This document shows, piece by piece, positions 45,297-54,294 of a DNA stretch of 64,000 nt; position 1 is the stretch's first letter; every line of letters starts with the position of its first letter. The stretch spans positions 62,001 to 126,000 of the forward strand of contig NZ_JADIKJ010000015.1 of NCBI RefSeq assembly GCF_044904675.1, read 5' to 3'. The position numbers were made by a program, and so were the translations under genes. The stretch is from Dyella_B jejuensis. Its GTDB lineage: Bacteria > Pseudomonadota > Gammaproteobacteria > Xanthomonadales > Rhodanobacteraceae. The notes under the pieces are model-generated. The model saw nothing but the letters and a program-made list of their open reading frames with translations. It did no database searches and was not told the origin of the DNA.

Positions 45297-46559
45297 TCAC
45301 ACCGACCTCGTCGCCACCACCGGCGGCACCGCCGCCGCGCGCAGGGCCGGACCCAGCACCGCCAGCTGGCCGAGCAGCCAAAAGACCATGGCACTGCATG
45401 GCAGGTAATACCAATGCATGAGCCGCATCTCGTAGTGCTTCATCAAAAAGAGGTTGACGCCGAAAGCCATGGCCATCCCGATCGCTACGCCAGCCGTAGT
45501 CAGCAAAAAGTTCTCGGCACGAAAATAATCGAGGATCTGTCCACGCGATGCCCCTAGTGCTCGACGGATACCAATTTGTCTTCGTCGCTGCTGCACCCAG
45601 AAACTGGTGAGGCCGACAATACCAAATGCGGTCACCGCCAACATCACGGCGCACACTACCACCAGCATGCCAACCATGCTGTTTGCATCAGCGAAATAAC
45701 TTTCGCGAATATCGGTGTAGCGTTGTGCCTTGACCAGCGCGCCAGGATTCAACGTGCGTAGCCTGGCTACCGCTTGCCTCATGATTCGATCGCGATCTTT
45801 GGGTGCGCTCCGTAGCACGTAATAGTCCAGCGACCCACTTGGCCCGGTGAAACCTAGCGCGCTGGCGGGGCTGATCGGAAAGAAGCCACTGTCGTAGAAG
45901 CCCTGTCCATCCTTTCCGCGCACGCCATCGTCCGGGCACAGCACGTCACCCACCACTCCCACCACGGTGTACCAGAGCGGGCTGGAATACAGTATTTTGC
46001 CCAGAGCCGTTTGTCCTGGCCACATGCGTTGCGCCAGGCTGGCGGTAATGATCACTACATGAGCGCTGGGCATAAGCTGCGGACCGAGCGTGCTGTTGGC
46101 ATATTCCTCAGCATTGAAAAAGCGACCTTCGATCAGGTGCAGGCCCATCGCCCTATCAGCACCCTCGCCAAGCAAGTAGTACTCGACGTCCACATCACCG
46201 GTGTCGTTGACCGTTGCCTCCGGTCGCGTACCGAAGCTCCAGTCCAGGCCTTGGCCGTTCAACGGCGTAGCACTGGTGGTCGCTGCCTCCTTCACGCCGG
46301 GAATGTCCCGGAGCACGGCCAGATCGCGAGGGATATCGCTTGCGGCGGTCTTTGGATCGACGCCATTGAGACTGACGACTGATAGCCCCCGCTCGTCAAT
46401 GGCGTTAGTCAGCCGGATGTCATCCATGCTTTGGCCGATCATCGACATGGCATTACATAGCACTGCGCAGGCCAAGGCAATCTGCGCCACGACCAACAGC
46501 GATGGAACACGATGCGCGCGAAGACTGGCAAGTATCGGATGAATGGCCATGCTCATCAT
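45297..46559 (-). CDS. array permease 6B (MacB/FtsX-type, no ATPase domain)
   Basis: About 420 aa; B-type half of the sixth pair. First helix about 19-42 carries the B signature (VLCNAMSMI), then a periplasmic MacB_PCD-like domain of about 220 residues, then three helices, with the coupling segment RRRQIGVRRALGASR between them, and the shared B tail ALRAAAVPPVVATRSV. The start overlaps the 6A stop (ATGA). In-frame ATGs at 46556 and 46550 are alternatives; 46550 (MAIHPIL) best fits the other B proteins. The last 80 bases are almost identical to the end of 5B. Confidence 0.88.
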   Translation of the reverse strand: MMSMAIHPILASLRAHRVPSLLVVAQIALACAVLCNAMSMIGQSMDDIRLTNAIDERGLSVVSLNGVDPKTAASDIPRDLAVLRDIPGVKEAATTSATPLNGQGLDWSFGTRPEATVNDTGDVDVEYYLLGEGADRAMGLHLIEGRFFNAEEYANSTLGPQLMPSAHVVIITASLAQRMWPGQTALGKILYSSPLWYTVVGVVGDVLCPDDGVRGKDGQGFYDSGFFPISPASALGFTGPSGSLDYYVLRSAPKDRDRIMRQAVARLRTLNPGALVKAQRYTDIRESYFADANSMVGMLVVVCAVMLAVTAFGIVGLTSFWVQQRRRQIGIRRALGASRGQILDYFRAENFLLTTAGVAIGMAMAFGVNLFLMKHYEMRLMHWYYLPCSAMVFWLLGQLAVLGPALRAAAVPPVVATRSV

Positions 46560-47854
46560 CCCGCCTTGACTTGATTCGCCGGCGCCACCCCGCTGGCGCG
46601 CCACGATGGCAACAATCCCGCCGCCAGGCTTGCGGCCAGTGCAACAGCAAAGGTCAGCAGAAACATGTGCGTGTCCAATCGCGCAAGGCTGGCGTATTCG
46701 GCCGGCTGATGCCGTGTTCCCCATAGGCCAAGCTCGGCAAATAGAAGGCCGAACATGCCGCCAGCTACACCAATCACGCCAGCTTCCACCATGAACTGAG
46801 CGAAGATCGCCATTCGCGTCGCTCCCAACGCACGCCGCACACCGATTTCCTGTGCTCGGCGCAAACACTTGGCCAGCAGCAAGCCAACCGTATTCATCAC
46901 GCATATCAGCAAGAAGCCAAAGGAAAGTCCCGCTTTCAACTTGACCGTGTCGGGCACTATTTCCTCTCTGCGCATTAGCTCCATGAGGCCAGGCAGCGCT
47001 ACATCGGTGCGATAGAAACGCCCTTGTGCGATCTGCTCATGCACGTAACGAACCAGGAAATCCAGATAACTTTTTTTCGCGTCTGACCCATCAAGCTCCA
47101 CCCAAAAGCCTAACCACGTACACGGCATCGTTCGCGGATTGCGCTGATCGCCGATACCGAAACAGCTTCCCGGCTGGCCAGCCACCCCGACATCCAATGC
47201 AGCATCCAGAGGCATGAATAAGGCATCGCCTTCACCGTAGGCATGCCCGTCCAGTTCGCCCCCGTAGAAGCGCGGTTGCGGTGCCCAATGCTTCAGCACG
47301 CCGACAATGCGAAAATCGTGATCGTTGACGCGAATACTTTTGCCGACACTGTTTTTACCACCGAACCATTTATCGTTGAGATATCCGGCAATCACTACGA
47401 GATCTTCCCGCGCAGCATCATCTGCCGCACTCCAACCGCTGCCGTACTGAAATGGCGCATCGAATATCGGAAAGAAATCCGCCGTAGCTACCACGGCGTT
47501 GCCAAAATAGGGATGACCGCCTTGCGCTCGGGTTACCTTGGCCGGCCCTGTCCCTACCGCCGTCTGGTAAGTTGCTTCATGTGCATGCAACAGATTCATG
47601 GCGTCGACATAGGTGAGCGTAAACGGCGGCCTTGTCTGGCCCGGCAGATATCGCTCCCTGGTAAATGGATCTACCTGCGGATGGAACAGCCTCGCGCTTT
47701 TTAGAGGTAACGGATCGCCCGAAAGCAACGTCACGACGGTCAATGTTGTGATCGAAGCTCCGATACCCAGCGCCAGTGTAAGCACCATCAATGCCGTCAA
47801 CACTTTGTTGCGTCGAAGACTTCTTAGCGCCAGTTCCAGGTAGTAGCCGAACAT
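46556..47854 (-). CDS. array permease 6A (MacB/FtsX-type, no ATPase domain)
   Basis: 432 aa A-type partner. N-terminal amphipathic stretch MFGYYLELALRSLRRNKV leads to helix 1 (about 19-42); periplasmic domain follows with the A-type Cys pair (C-x13-C-T-W, the shortest spacing of the six); three C-terminal helices with EIGVRRALGATR between them. This pair has visibly lower GC and more mixed codon use than pairs 1-5. A GGAG site lies 7 bases before the ATG. Confidence 0.88.
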   Translation of the reverse strand: MFGYYLELALRSLRRNKVLTALMVLTLALGIGASITTLTVVTLLSGDPLPLKSARLFHPQVDPFTRERYLPGQTRPPFTLTYVDAMNLLHAHEATYQTAVGTGPAKVTRAQGGHPYFGNAVVATADFFPIFDAPFQYGSGWSAADDAAREDLVVIAGYLNDKWFGGKNSVGKSIRVNDHDFRIVGVLKHWAPQPRFYGGELDGHAYGEGDALFMPLDAALDVGVAGQPGSCFGIGDQRNPRTMPCTWLGFWVELDGSDAKKSYLDFLVRYVHEQIAQGRFYRTDVALPGLMELMRREEIVPDTVKLKAGLSFGFLLICVMNTVGLLLAKCLRRAQEIGVRRALGATRMAIFAQFMVEAGVIGVAGGMFGLLFAELGLWGTRHQPAEYASLARLDTHMFLLTFAVALAASLAAGLLPSWRASGVAPANQVKAG

Positions 47855-47897
47855 CCCTCTACTCCGCGACGTGGGTGTCATGACGGAACAGCAGCAT

Positions 47898-49112
47898 TTA
47901 TACCGACCTCGTCGCCACCACCGGCGGCACCGCTGCCGCGCGCAGGGCCGGACCCAGCACCGCCAGCTGGCCGAGCAGCCACATCGCCGCCGCGCTCGCG
48001 AGCAGGTAGGCGACCGGCAGGTGCGTGACCTCGTAAAGCCGCATCAAGACAAGATTCAAGGCATAGGCCAGCAGTACGCCGAAGGCGATGCCCAAGCTGA
48101 CGATGAGAAAATTTTCGGTCTGGAAATAGCGCAGGATATCTGCGCGCGTCGCGCCTATCGCCCGTCGGATACCGATCTGCCTGCGCCGCTGCTGCACCCA
48201 GAAACTGGCCAGGCCGACAATGCCCAGGGCCGTCACCAGCATCAAGGCCAGGATCACGCCGACCAGCAGCCCGGCCATGGACCGGTCGTTGCGGAAATAA
48301 GCTTCACGCAGATCGCTGATGGCGCTGCTGTTGTCATGATCGATCACCACATCGGGCGCGATCTTTTTTACGGTCAGCATCGCCTGGCGAAAGACGCGCG
48401 GCAGTTCGCGCGGGTCCGCCTGCAACAGGTAGCTGCCGGCGAGCTGCGCGCCCGGCTGCACCGGCACGAACACCGACCAGTCCCTGCCCGCCGGACCACG
48501 GCTTTCCGGCTGCGGAATGACCAGATGATCGATCACGCCGATCACCCGGAAATGAAAATGGATACACCAGAATTCCTTGCCCAGCGGACTGCTTCCCGGC
48601 CACAGCGAATCGGCCAGCGAGCGAGTGATGAGCACCAGCGAATCATCCGGCACGAAGCCATCGATGGGTCGATAGTCATCCGGCACCGGCATGCGCCCGG
48701 CGACCAAGCGCAGGCCAAGCATGTGCAGGCTTGCCGCGTCGCCGGTATAGGTATTTACCACGTTGTTGTAATGCTGGCCGGCAGGATCGGTGGTAATGCC
48801 ATTCATGCTGCCCAGCTGGCTGAAAGGAACACCGTTGATGATGCCGACGGACTTCACGCCAGGGATCGCCGACAGGCCTGCCACCATGCGCGCGTTCAAG
48901 TCCTTGGCATGCTGCGGGTCGTAACCGTCGACGTCGATCAGTGCCAGCGATCGCTCATCCACGCCACTGACCATGTGCATGGCGTCGACGCGGTTGAAGA
49001 TCAGGAAGCAGGCGTTGCACAACACCGCGCACGCGAGCGCGATTTCCAGTGCGATCAGAAAGGTCGCCAGTCGATGACGACGCAGCGCGGTGAGGATGGG
49101 CTGAATCTGCAT
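47898..49112 (-). CDS. array permease 5B (MacB/FtsX-type, no ATPase domain)
   Basis: 404 aa B-type permease. MQIQPILTALRRHRLATFL then helix 1 with VLCNACFLI; periplasmic domain (about 45-275); coupling segment RRRQIGIRRAIGATR; tail ALRAAAVPPVVATRSV. The start follows the 5A stop by 11 bases with a GAGGA site. The frame is open upstream for about 200 codons, antisense to nothing and unlike the family, so I rejected that extension. Confidence 0.88.
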   Translation of the reverse strand: MQIQPILTALRRHRLATFLIALEIALACAVLCNACFLIFNRVDAMHMVSGVDERSLALIDVDGYDPQHAKDLNARMVAGLSAIPGVKSVGIINGVPFSQLGSMNGITTDPAGQHYNNVVNTYTGDAASLHMLGLRLVAGRMPVPDDYRPIDGFVPDDSLVLITRSLADSLWPGSSPLGKEFWCIHFHFRVIGVIDHLVIPQPESRGPAGRDWSVFVPVQPGAQLAGSYLLQADPRELPRVFRQAMLTVKKIAPDVVIDHDNSSAISDLREAYFRNDRSMAGLLVGVILALMLVTALGIVGLASFWVQQRRRQIGIRRAIGATRADILRYFQTENFLIVSLGIAFGVLLAYALNLVLMRLYEVTHLPVAYLLASAAAMWLLGQLAVLGPALRAAAVPPVVATRSV

Positions 49113-49123
49113 GGCGCTCGTCC

Positions 49124-50452
49124 TCAGAGTGTTTTCAACTGCAGCGCGGGCGCGATGCGGCTGGCGCGCAAGGCCGGTAGCGTGCCGGCCAGCAGGCTTA
49201 CAAGCACGGCCAACAGGAACGTGGTGAAGAACATCGGCAGGTCCAGGTGGGCCAGGTCCGCATACGCCACCGGCTGGCTGCGTACCCATTGCAGGCCGAG
49301 CATGGCGAGCAGCAGGCCGCCGCCCCCACCCAGCAAACCGATGACACCCGCCTCGATCAGGCATTGCATGAAGATCTGCGAGCGCGAAGCGCCCAGAGCG
49401 CGGCGCACGCCAATTTCGCCACCGCGGCGCAGGAACTTCGCGAGCAACAGACCGACGGTGTTGCACAGGCATATCACCAGAAAGGAGAGCGCCAACCAGG
49501 TTTGCAAGCGCACGTCGCCAGGGATGACCTGATTGAAGTCCAGCCATGCCATCAGGTTGCGCAGGCGCGTGTTGTCCACGTAACCGATGCGTCCCATCGC
49601 CTGTTGCTGCGCGGCGTAATCGGCCAGGAAGTTGCGGTATGCAGCGACTTTGGCCGCGGTGTCCAGTTCCACCCACAACCCGATCCATACACAACCGGCA
49701 TCCACCAGATGACCGGGCTGTTTCGGTACTTCCCAACAATTGAACTGGCGGAAATTGCCATCATTGATCTCCAGCCCGGTGCTGAACGGCGTAAAGACGT
49801 CTTCCGGCTTCGAGTAATAATCATCCGTCTGGCCATGCGCATAACGGCCGCCCACCACATCGTAGAATTGCGGCGTCGGTCGCCATGGCTTCAACACGCC
49901 GACGATGCGCACGTCGGCGTCACGCAACCGCAAGGTCCGTCCCGTGCTGTCGGCACCGCCGTACAGCTTGTCGTTGAGATTGGCCGAAATCACGGCCACG
50001 CGCGCATGGCGCAGATCGTCGTCGCCGCTCCACGGACCACCGTATTGGAACGGAACATCGAACATGGTGAAGAAATCCGCGGTCGTGGACAGCAGCATGC
50101 CCATCAATGGCGGCTGGTCGATATCCGGAGCAAGCATCTTCACCTGGCTGTCGACGACCAATGCCTGCCGGTCCGCCTTGCGTGCGCTCCACAAGTCGAG
50201 CGCCGAACGATAATCGAGCATGTCCGGCGGCTCCTTGGGATTGCCCGCCGCAAATTTCGGCATGCCGTCGACCTGCGCATAGAACAGTCGATCGCTCTTG
50301 CCCGGCATCGGATTGCCGGACAGCAGGTGCATCACGGTGAGCGTGGTCATGCTTGCGCCGATACCCACGGCGATCGCCAGCACCATCAGGCTGGTGAGTA
50401 CCTTGTTGTGTTTCAGGCTGCGCAGCGCCAGATCGACGTAGTACTCAAACAT
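49124..50452 (-). CDS. array permease 5A (MacB/FtsX-type, no ATPase domain)
   Basis: 442 aa A-type permease, MFEYYVDLALRSLKHNKV at the start. Helix 1 carries ASMTTLTVMHLLSGNPMP, which places it with 4A and 6A. Periplasmic Cys pair C-x14-C-V-W. Coupling segment EIGVRRALGASRSQ; tail SRIAPALQLKTL. GAGGGG site before the ATG; 18 bases downstream of 4B. Confidence 0.89.
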   Translation of the reverse strand: MFEYYVDLALRSLKHNKVLTSLMVLAIAVGIGASMTTLTVMHLLSGNPMPGKSDRLFYAQVDGMPKFAAGNPKEPPDMLDYRSALDLWSARKADRQALVVDSQVKMLAPDIDQPPLMGMLLSTTADFFTMFDVPFQYGGPWSGDDDLRHARVAVISANLNDKLYGGADSTGRTLRLRDADVRIVGVLKPWRPTPQFYDVVGGRYAHGQTDDYYSKPEDVFTPFSTGLEINDGNFRQFNCWEVPKQPGHLVDAGCVWIGLWVELDTAAKVAAYRNFLADYAAQQQAMGRIGYVDNTRLRNLMAWLDFNQVIPGDVRLQTWLALSFLVICLCNTVGLLLAKFLRRGGEIGVRRALGASRSQIFMQCLIEAGVIGLLGGGGGLLLAMLGLQWVRSQPVAYADLAHLDLPMFFTTFLLAVLVSLLAGTLPALRASRIAPALQLKTL

Positions 50453-50470
50453 GGCGTTCCCCTCGCACAC

Positions 50471-51697
50471 TCATACCGACCTCGTCGCCACTACCGGTGG
50501 CACAGCGGCCGCACGCAAGGCCGGGCCGAGCACGGCCAACTGCCCGATCGTCCATAGCAACATCGCGCCAACCGGAAAGTAGATCGCCGGCAGGCGCGGC
50601 AACTCGTAGTGCACGATCAGGAACAGGTTGATGCCATAGGCCAATACCATGCCGAACACGATGCCCATGCTGGTCAGCAGGAAATTCTCGGTTTGGAAAT
50701 AGCGCAGGATGCTGCTGCGCGTAGCGCCCAGCGCACGCCGCACACCGATGCTGCGATTGCGCTGGGCCACCCAGAAACTGGCCAACCCCACGATGCCCAG
50801 GGCGGTCACGATCAACAGCGCCAGGCAAACGCCGACCAGGATGCCGGTCATCGCGCGATCGTCCTGGAAGAAATCGTGCCGACGCTGGTCGAATGTGCCT
50901 TTTCCCAGCACGATGCGATTGGGATCGAGCGTGTTCAGCTTGGCAAGGGCCGCGCGCAGTACCCGGTCGCGATCCTGCGGTGCGCAGCGCAGGAGGAACG
51001 CGGTGCCCTGCGTCATCGGCGTGCGGATCGGCATGATCGCACTGAAGTCCGCGCCCTTGCCGGGGCTGGGCCGCAGCAACTGCGCTATCACGCCGACCAC
51101 GGTGAGCGAGATGTGCTTGCCTACGTACAGCTGCTTGCCGAGCGGATCCTGGCCCGGCCACAGGCGTGCCGCCACTGCACGGGTGATCAGTAACGCTCGA
51201 GGTATGCCGCTCAGGTCACCGGTGCGCAATGCCGCATACACGCGCGACACATCGACGTATTCCTCAGGCCGCAAATTGCGTCCGGACACCAGTTTCACGC
51301 CCAGCGTCCGGGTCAGGTCTTCGCCGAAATATTGCGAGACGTTGATCAGGTCGTGCTGCTGTGCCAGATCGGTTCGCACGCCCATGTTCGAGGACGAACC
51401 ACTGAAGGGAAACTGATTGGCCAAGGTCACCGATGTGACGCCGGCGATCGATTGCAAAGCCGCGATGTCCGCAGCCGAACGCGCCGCATTATCCGGGTGC
51501 TCGCCGATATAGGCCATCTGCACGAATACCAGTTCGTGCTCGGCGACGCCGCTGTCCGCGTGCATGCGCTCCAGGCGTTGCCCGATCAGGAACACGGCGT
51601 TGCAGATGATCGCGCAGGTCAGCGCGATTTCCATCACCAGCAGGAAGGCAGTGAACTTGTGGCGCCCCAAGGTGGAAAGGATCGGCCGAATGTCCAT
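50471..51697 (-). CDS. array permease 4B (MacB/FtsX-type, no ATPase domain)
   Basis: 408 aa B-type permease beginning MDIRPILSTLGRHKFTAFLL; helix 1 signature IICNAVFLI; periplasmic domain; coupling segment RNRSIGVRRALGATRSS; tail ALRAAAVPPVVATRSV identical to 5B and 6B. The ATG is one base after the 4A stop. Confidence 0.9.
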   Translation of the reverse strand: MDIRPILSTLGRHKFTAFLLVMEIALTCAIICNAVFLIGQRLERMHADSGVAEHELVFVQMAYIGEHPDNAARSAADIAALQSIAGVTSVTLANQFPFSGSSSNMGVRTDLAQQHDLINVSQYFGEDLTRTLGVKLVSGRNLRPEEYVDVSRVYAALRTGDLSGIPRALLITRAVAARLWPGQDPLGKQLYVGKHISLTVVGVIAQLLRPSPGKGADFSAIMPIRTPMTQGTAFLLRCAPQDRDRVLRAALAKLNTLDPNRIVLGKGTFDQRRHDFFQDDRAMTGILVGVCLALLIVTALGIVGLASFWVAQRNRSIGVRRALGATRSSILRYFQTENFLLTSMGIVFGMVLAYGINLFLIVHYELPRLPAIYFPVGAMLLWTIGQLAVLGPALRAAAVPPVVATRSV

Positions 51698-51698
51698 G

Positions 51699-53003
51699 TC
51701 AACTTCCTTTCAATTGCAGTGCCGGCGTGATGCGGCAGGCGCGCCATGCCGGCAGCACCCCCGCCAGCAGGCTGGCGCCAATGGAAAACACGAAGGTGAC
51801 CAGCAGCATGGCCAGATCCATGTGGGCGAGCTTGGCGTAATCGGCCTGCTGCTGGCGCACCAGCCACAGGCCAAGCATGGCCAGCAGCAGGCCGCCGAAG
51901 CCGCCGGCGAGGCCAATCACACCCGACTCCATCAGCAGTTGTCCGAACAGCGCGCGCTGCGACGCGCCCAGCGCCCGGCGCACGCCGAGTTCGCCGGAGC
52001 GGCGCATGAATTTGGCCAGCATCAGGCCAACCGTATTGACCAGGCATACCACCAGGAAACCCAGCGCAAGCCATGTTTGCAGCAGGGTGTCGTCGGGCAC
52101 CACCTGCATGTAATCCAGCCATTGCATGACGTTGCGCAGGCGCACGTTCGGCGGGCGCTCGAAACGCCCCAGCGCGTGCTGGTCGCGCGAATAGTTTTCC
52201 AGGAAGGCCTTGTACGCCGCGACGCCGGCCGGGTTGTCCAGTTGTACCCAGAGCTGCAGCCAGGTGCAATTGACGTGCTCGAGATTGTTCGGATCGCCGC
52301 CGGAGTCGCCCCAGCAATCCACGCTGCCGTCGTGCTCCATGCGCAAGTCACGCGAGGTCGACAACGGGACGAAGATATCTTCGTCCCGGTTGTAGTAACC
52401 CATGTACAGCTCGTAGAAATGCGGATTGGGATGCCAGTTGCCCAGCACGCCGGCAATACGGAACGCCGTGCCCTGCAATTGCAAGGTGCGGCCCACGCTA
52501 TTGCTGCCGCCGAACAACTTGTCGTTCAGGGCACTGCTGATCACCACCACGCGCGCCTTGGCGTCGTCTTCGGCGACGCCCCAGCCATTGCCGTATTCGA
52601 AAGGCACGCCGAACATCGGGAAAAAGTCGGCGCTGGTGTAAAGCGCGCTGGCCTGGAACGCATCGATGTCCGGCTGCGCCGGCTGCAGCGGCACCATGCC
52701 GCCGGTCATCAATGCCTGGCGGGTAGCGCGCCTGGCGCGCAGCAGGTTCATGCCGTCGGTCCAGGTGAGTTGCTCCGGCGGCTCCGGATCGGCGCTGAGG
52801 CCTTTCATGTCCTGTGGATCGAGCTGCGGGTAATACAGCGATCCGCTGCGCCCTGGCAGCGGATCGCCCGACAGCACGTGCAGCACCGTCAGCGTGGTCA
52901 TGCTCGCGCCGATGCCTAGCGCAACGGCCAGCACCATCAGCGCGGTCAGCGCGCGGTTTCGCCTGAGGCTGCGAACCGCCAGATCCAAGTAATAACCGAG
53001 CAT
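51699..53003 (-). CDS. array permease 4A (MacB/FtsX-type, no ATPase domain)
   Basis: 434 aa A-type permease, MLGYYLDLAVRSLRRNRA at the start, helix 1 with ASMTTLTVLHVLSGDPLP. Cys pair C-x15-C-T-W in the periplasmic domain. Coupling segment ELGVRRALGASQRA; tail CRITPALQLKGS. The frame continues upstream into 3B territory but the family start is clear; 26 bases after the 3B stop. Confidence 0.9.
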   Translation of the reverse strand: MLGYYLDLAVRSLRRNRALTALMVLAVALGIGASMTTLTVLHVLSGDPLPGRSGSLYYPQLDPQDMKGLSADPEPPEQLTWTDGMNLLRARRATRQALMTGGMVPLQPAQPDIDAFQASALYTSADFFPMFGVPFEYGNGWGVAEDDAKARVVVISSALNDKLFGGSNSVGRTLQLQGTAFRIAGVLGNWHPNPHFYELYMGYYNRDEDIFVPLSTSRDLRMEHDGSVDCWGDSGGDPNNLEHVNCTWLQLWVQLDNPAGVAAYKAFLENYSRDQHALGRFERPPNVRLRNVMQWLDYMQVVPDDTLLQTWLALGFLVVCLVNTVGLMLAKFMRRSGELGVRRALGASQRALFGQLLMESGVIGLAGGFGGLLLAMLGLWLVRQQQADYAKLAHMDLAMLLVTFVFSIGASLLAGVLPAWRACRITPALQLKGS

Positions 53004-53029
53004 GCCCTGGTCCCCCCGAAGCCCCGATT

Positions 53030-54283
53030 TCACACCGTGCGCGTGGCGACCACCGGTGGCACGTTGGAAGCGCGTCGCGCCGGCACGAACACCGCGGCCT
53101 GCCCCAGCACCATCACCACCGCCAATCCGGCAAGCACGTAGACGATGGGCATGCGATCCATTTCGAAGTTCCTGATCAGCAGCATGTTCAAGCCAATCGC
53201 CAGCACAATGCCGACGACCGCGCCGGTGCCGGCGATCAACAGGTTCTCCAGTTGGAAGTAACGCAGGATGTCGATCTTGCGTGCGCCCAGCGCACGCCGC
53301 ACGCCGATTTGCCGATGGCGCTGGCCGACCCAGAAGCTGGTAAGTCCGACGATACCCGCCGCCGTCACGGCAAGCAGGATCAGGCATACCACCCCCATCA
53401 GCACCGCCATGCCGACGTCGGCGCGATAGGCTTCGGCACGGATGTCGGCAAACGACTTGACGCTGTCGTCATCCAGCACGCGCATGGGATCGACCGCATA
53501 GAGCGCTCCCGGCACGGCGCGCATCGCCGCCTGCATGCGTCCGGGCTTGGCCCGGACCACGTAGCGCGAGAAATTGGCGTTCAGCCGGACCGGTGCGATG
53601 GTCGCGTTCCATACGAAGCTGCTGGCCCAGCTATCCACGGACGGCACCTGCAGGCGCGCCACTTCGCCGATGATGGTGCTCGGCTTGTTGTCACCGTTGA
53701 GGTAGATCACCTTGCCCACCGCATTGCCCTGCGGGAACAGCTTGTCCGCCAGCGCCTTGGTGACGATCACGATGTCGGGCTGCGAGTTGTCGCGGAAGCC
53801 CTTGTTGACGACGTCCGCGGCAGTGAAATCGCGGCCGGCGATGAGGTGCACGCCCAGCGTAGCCAGGAAGTGTTCGTCGCCGAAGTAATACGTGGTGCGC
53901 GCATTGCCCGAACGCATGTCCACCCCAGGCTTGAGCGATGCCGAACCGTTCCAGCTCGAGTTGAGCAAGGGTAGCGAATCGGTCGGCGTTACCGATGCGA
54001 CATCCGGCAACGCGCGTAGCGCGGCCAGATCCTCGCGCTGCATGACATCCAGTTTTTGCAGGCTGGCCTTGTCATCGCCAGTTGGCGCCCCGACCCATTG
54101 CTGCTCGACCATGAAGAGATTGTTCTCGTCCATGCCGGTAGGCCGGCGCACGTGATCGACGCGCGTGTAGATGATGAAGGTGGCATTGCAGACGATCGCC
54201 AGCGTCAAGGCGATCTGCAACGCAATGAGTACGACGCCGGCCTTGTGCTTGCGCAACGCGGCGACAATCGGTGGCATGGTCAT
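53030..54283 (-). CDS. array permease 3B (MacB/FtsX-type, no ATPase domain)
   Basis: 417 aa B-type permease. MTMPPIVAALRKHKAGVVL, helix 1 IVCNATFII, periplasmic domain, coupling segment RHRQIGVRRALGARK, tail RRASNVPPVVATRTV, intermediate between the tails of pairs 1-2 and 4-6. AGGAG site 8 bases before the ATG at 54283; an ATG two codons later is possible. Confidence 0.89.
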   Translation of the reverse strand: MTMPPIVAALRKHKAGVVLIALQIALTLAIVCNATFIIYTRVDHVRRPTGMDENNLFMVEQQWVGAPTGDDKASLQKLDVMQREDLAALRALPDVASVTPTDSLPLLNSSWNGSASLKPGVDMRSGNARTTYYFGDEHFLATLGVHLIAGRDFTAADVVNKGFRDNSQPDIVIVTKALADKLFPQGNAVGKVIYLNGDNKPSTIIGEVARLQVPSVDSWASSFVWNATIAPVRLNANFSRYVVRAKPGRMQAAMRAVPGALYAVDPMRVLDDDSVKSFADIRAEAYRADVGMAVLMGVVCLILLAVTAAGIVGLTSFWVGQRHRQIGVRRALGARKIDILRYFQLENLLIAGTGAVVGIVLAIGLNMLLIRNFEMDRMPIVYVLAGLAVVMVLGQAAVFVPARRASNVPPVVATRTV

Positions 54284-54294
54284 GGCATCGCTCC

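Noticed and set aside
53004..53387. N-terminal extension of permease 4A (and similar extensions of 1A, 2A, 3B, 5B, 6B)
   Set aside because: The family start (MxxYYxxLxxRSL or MxIxPI) is internal and the extensions overlap the preceding permease genes in another frame.
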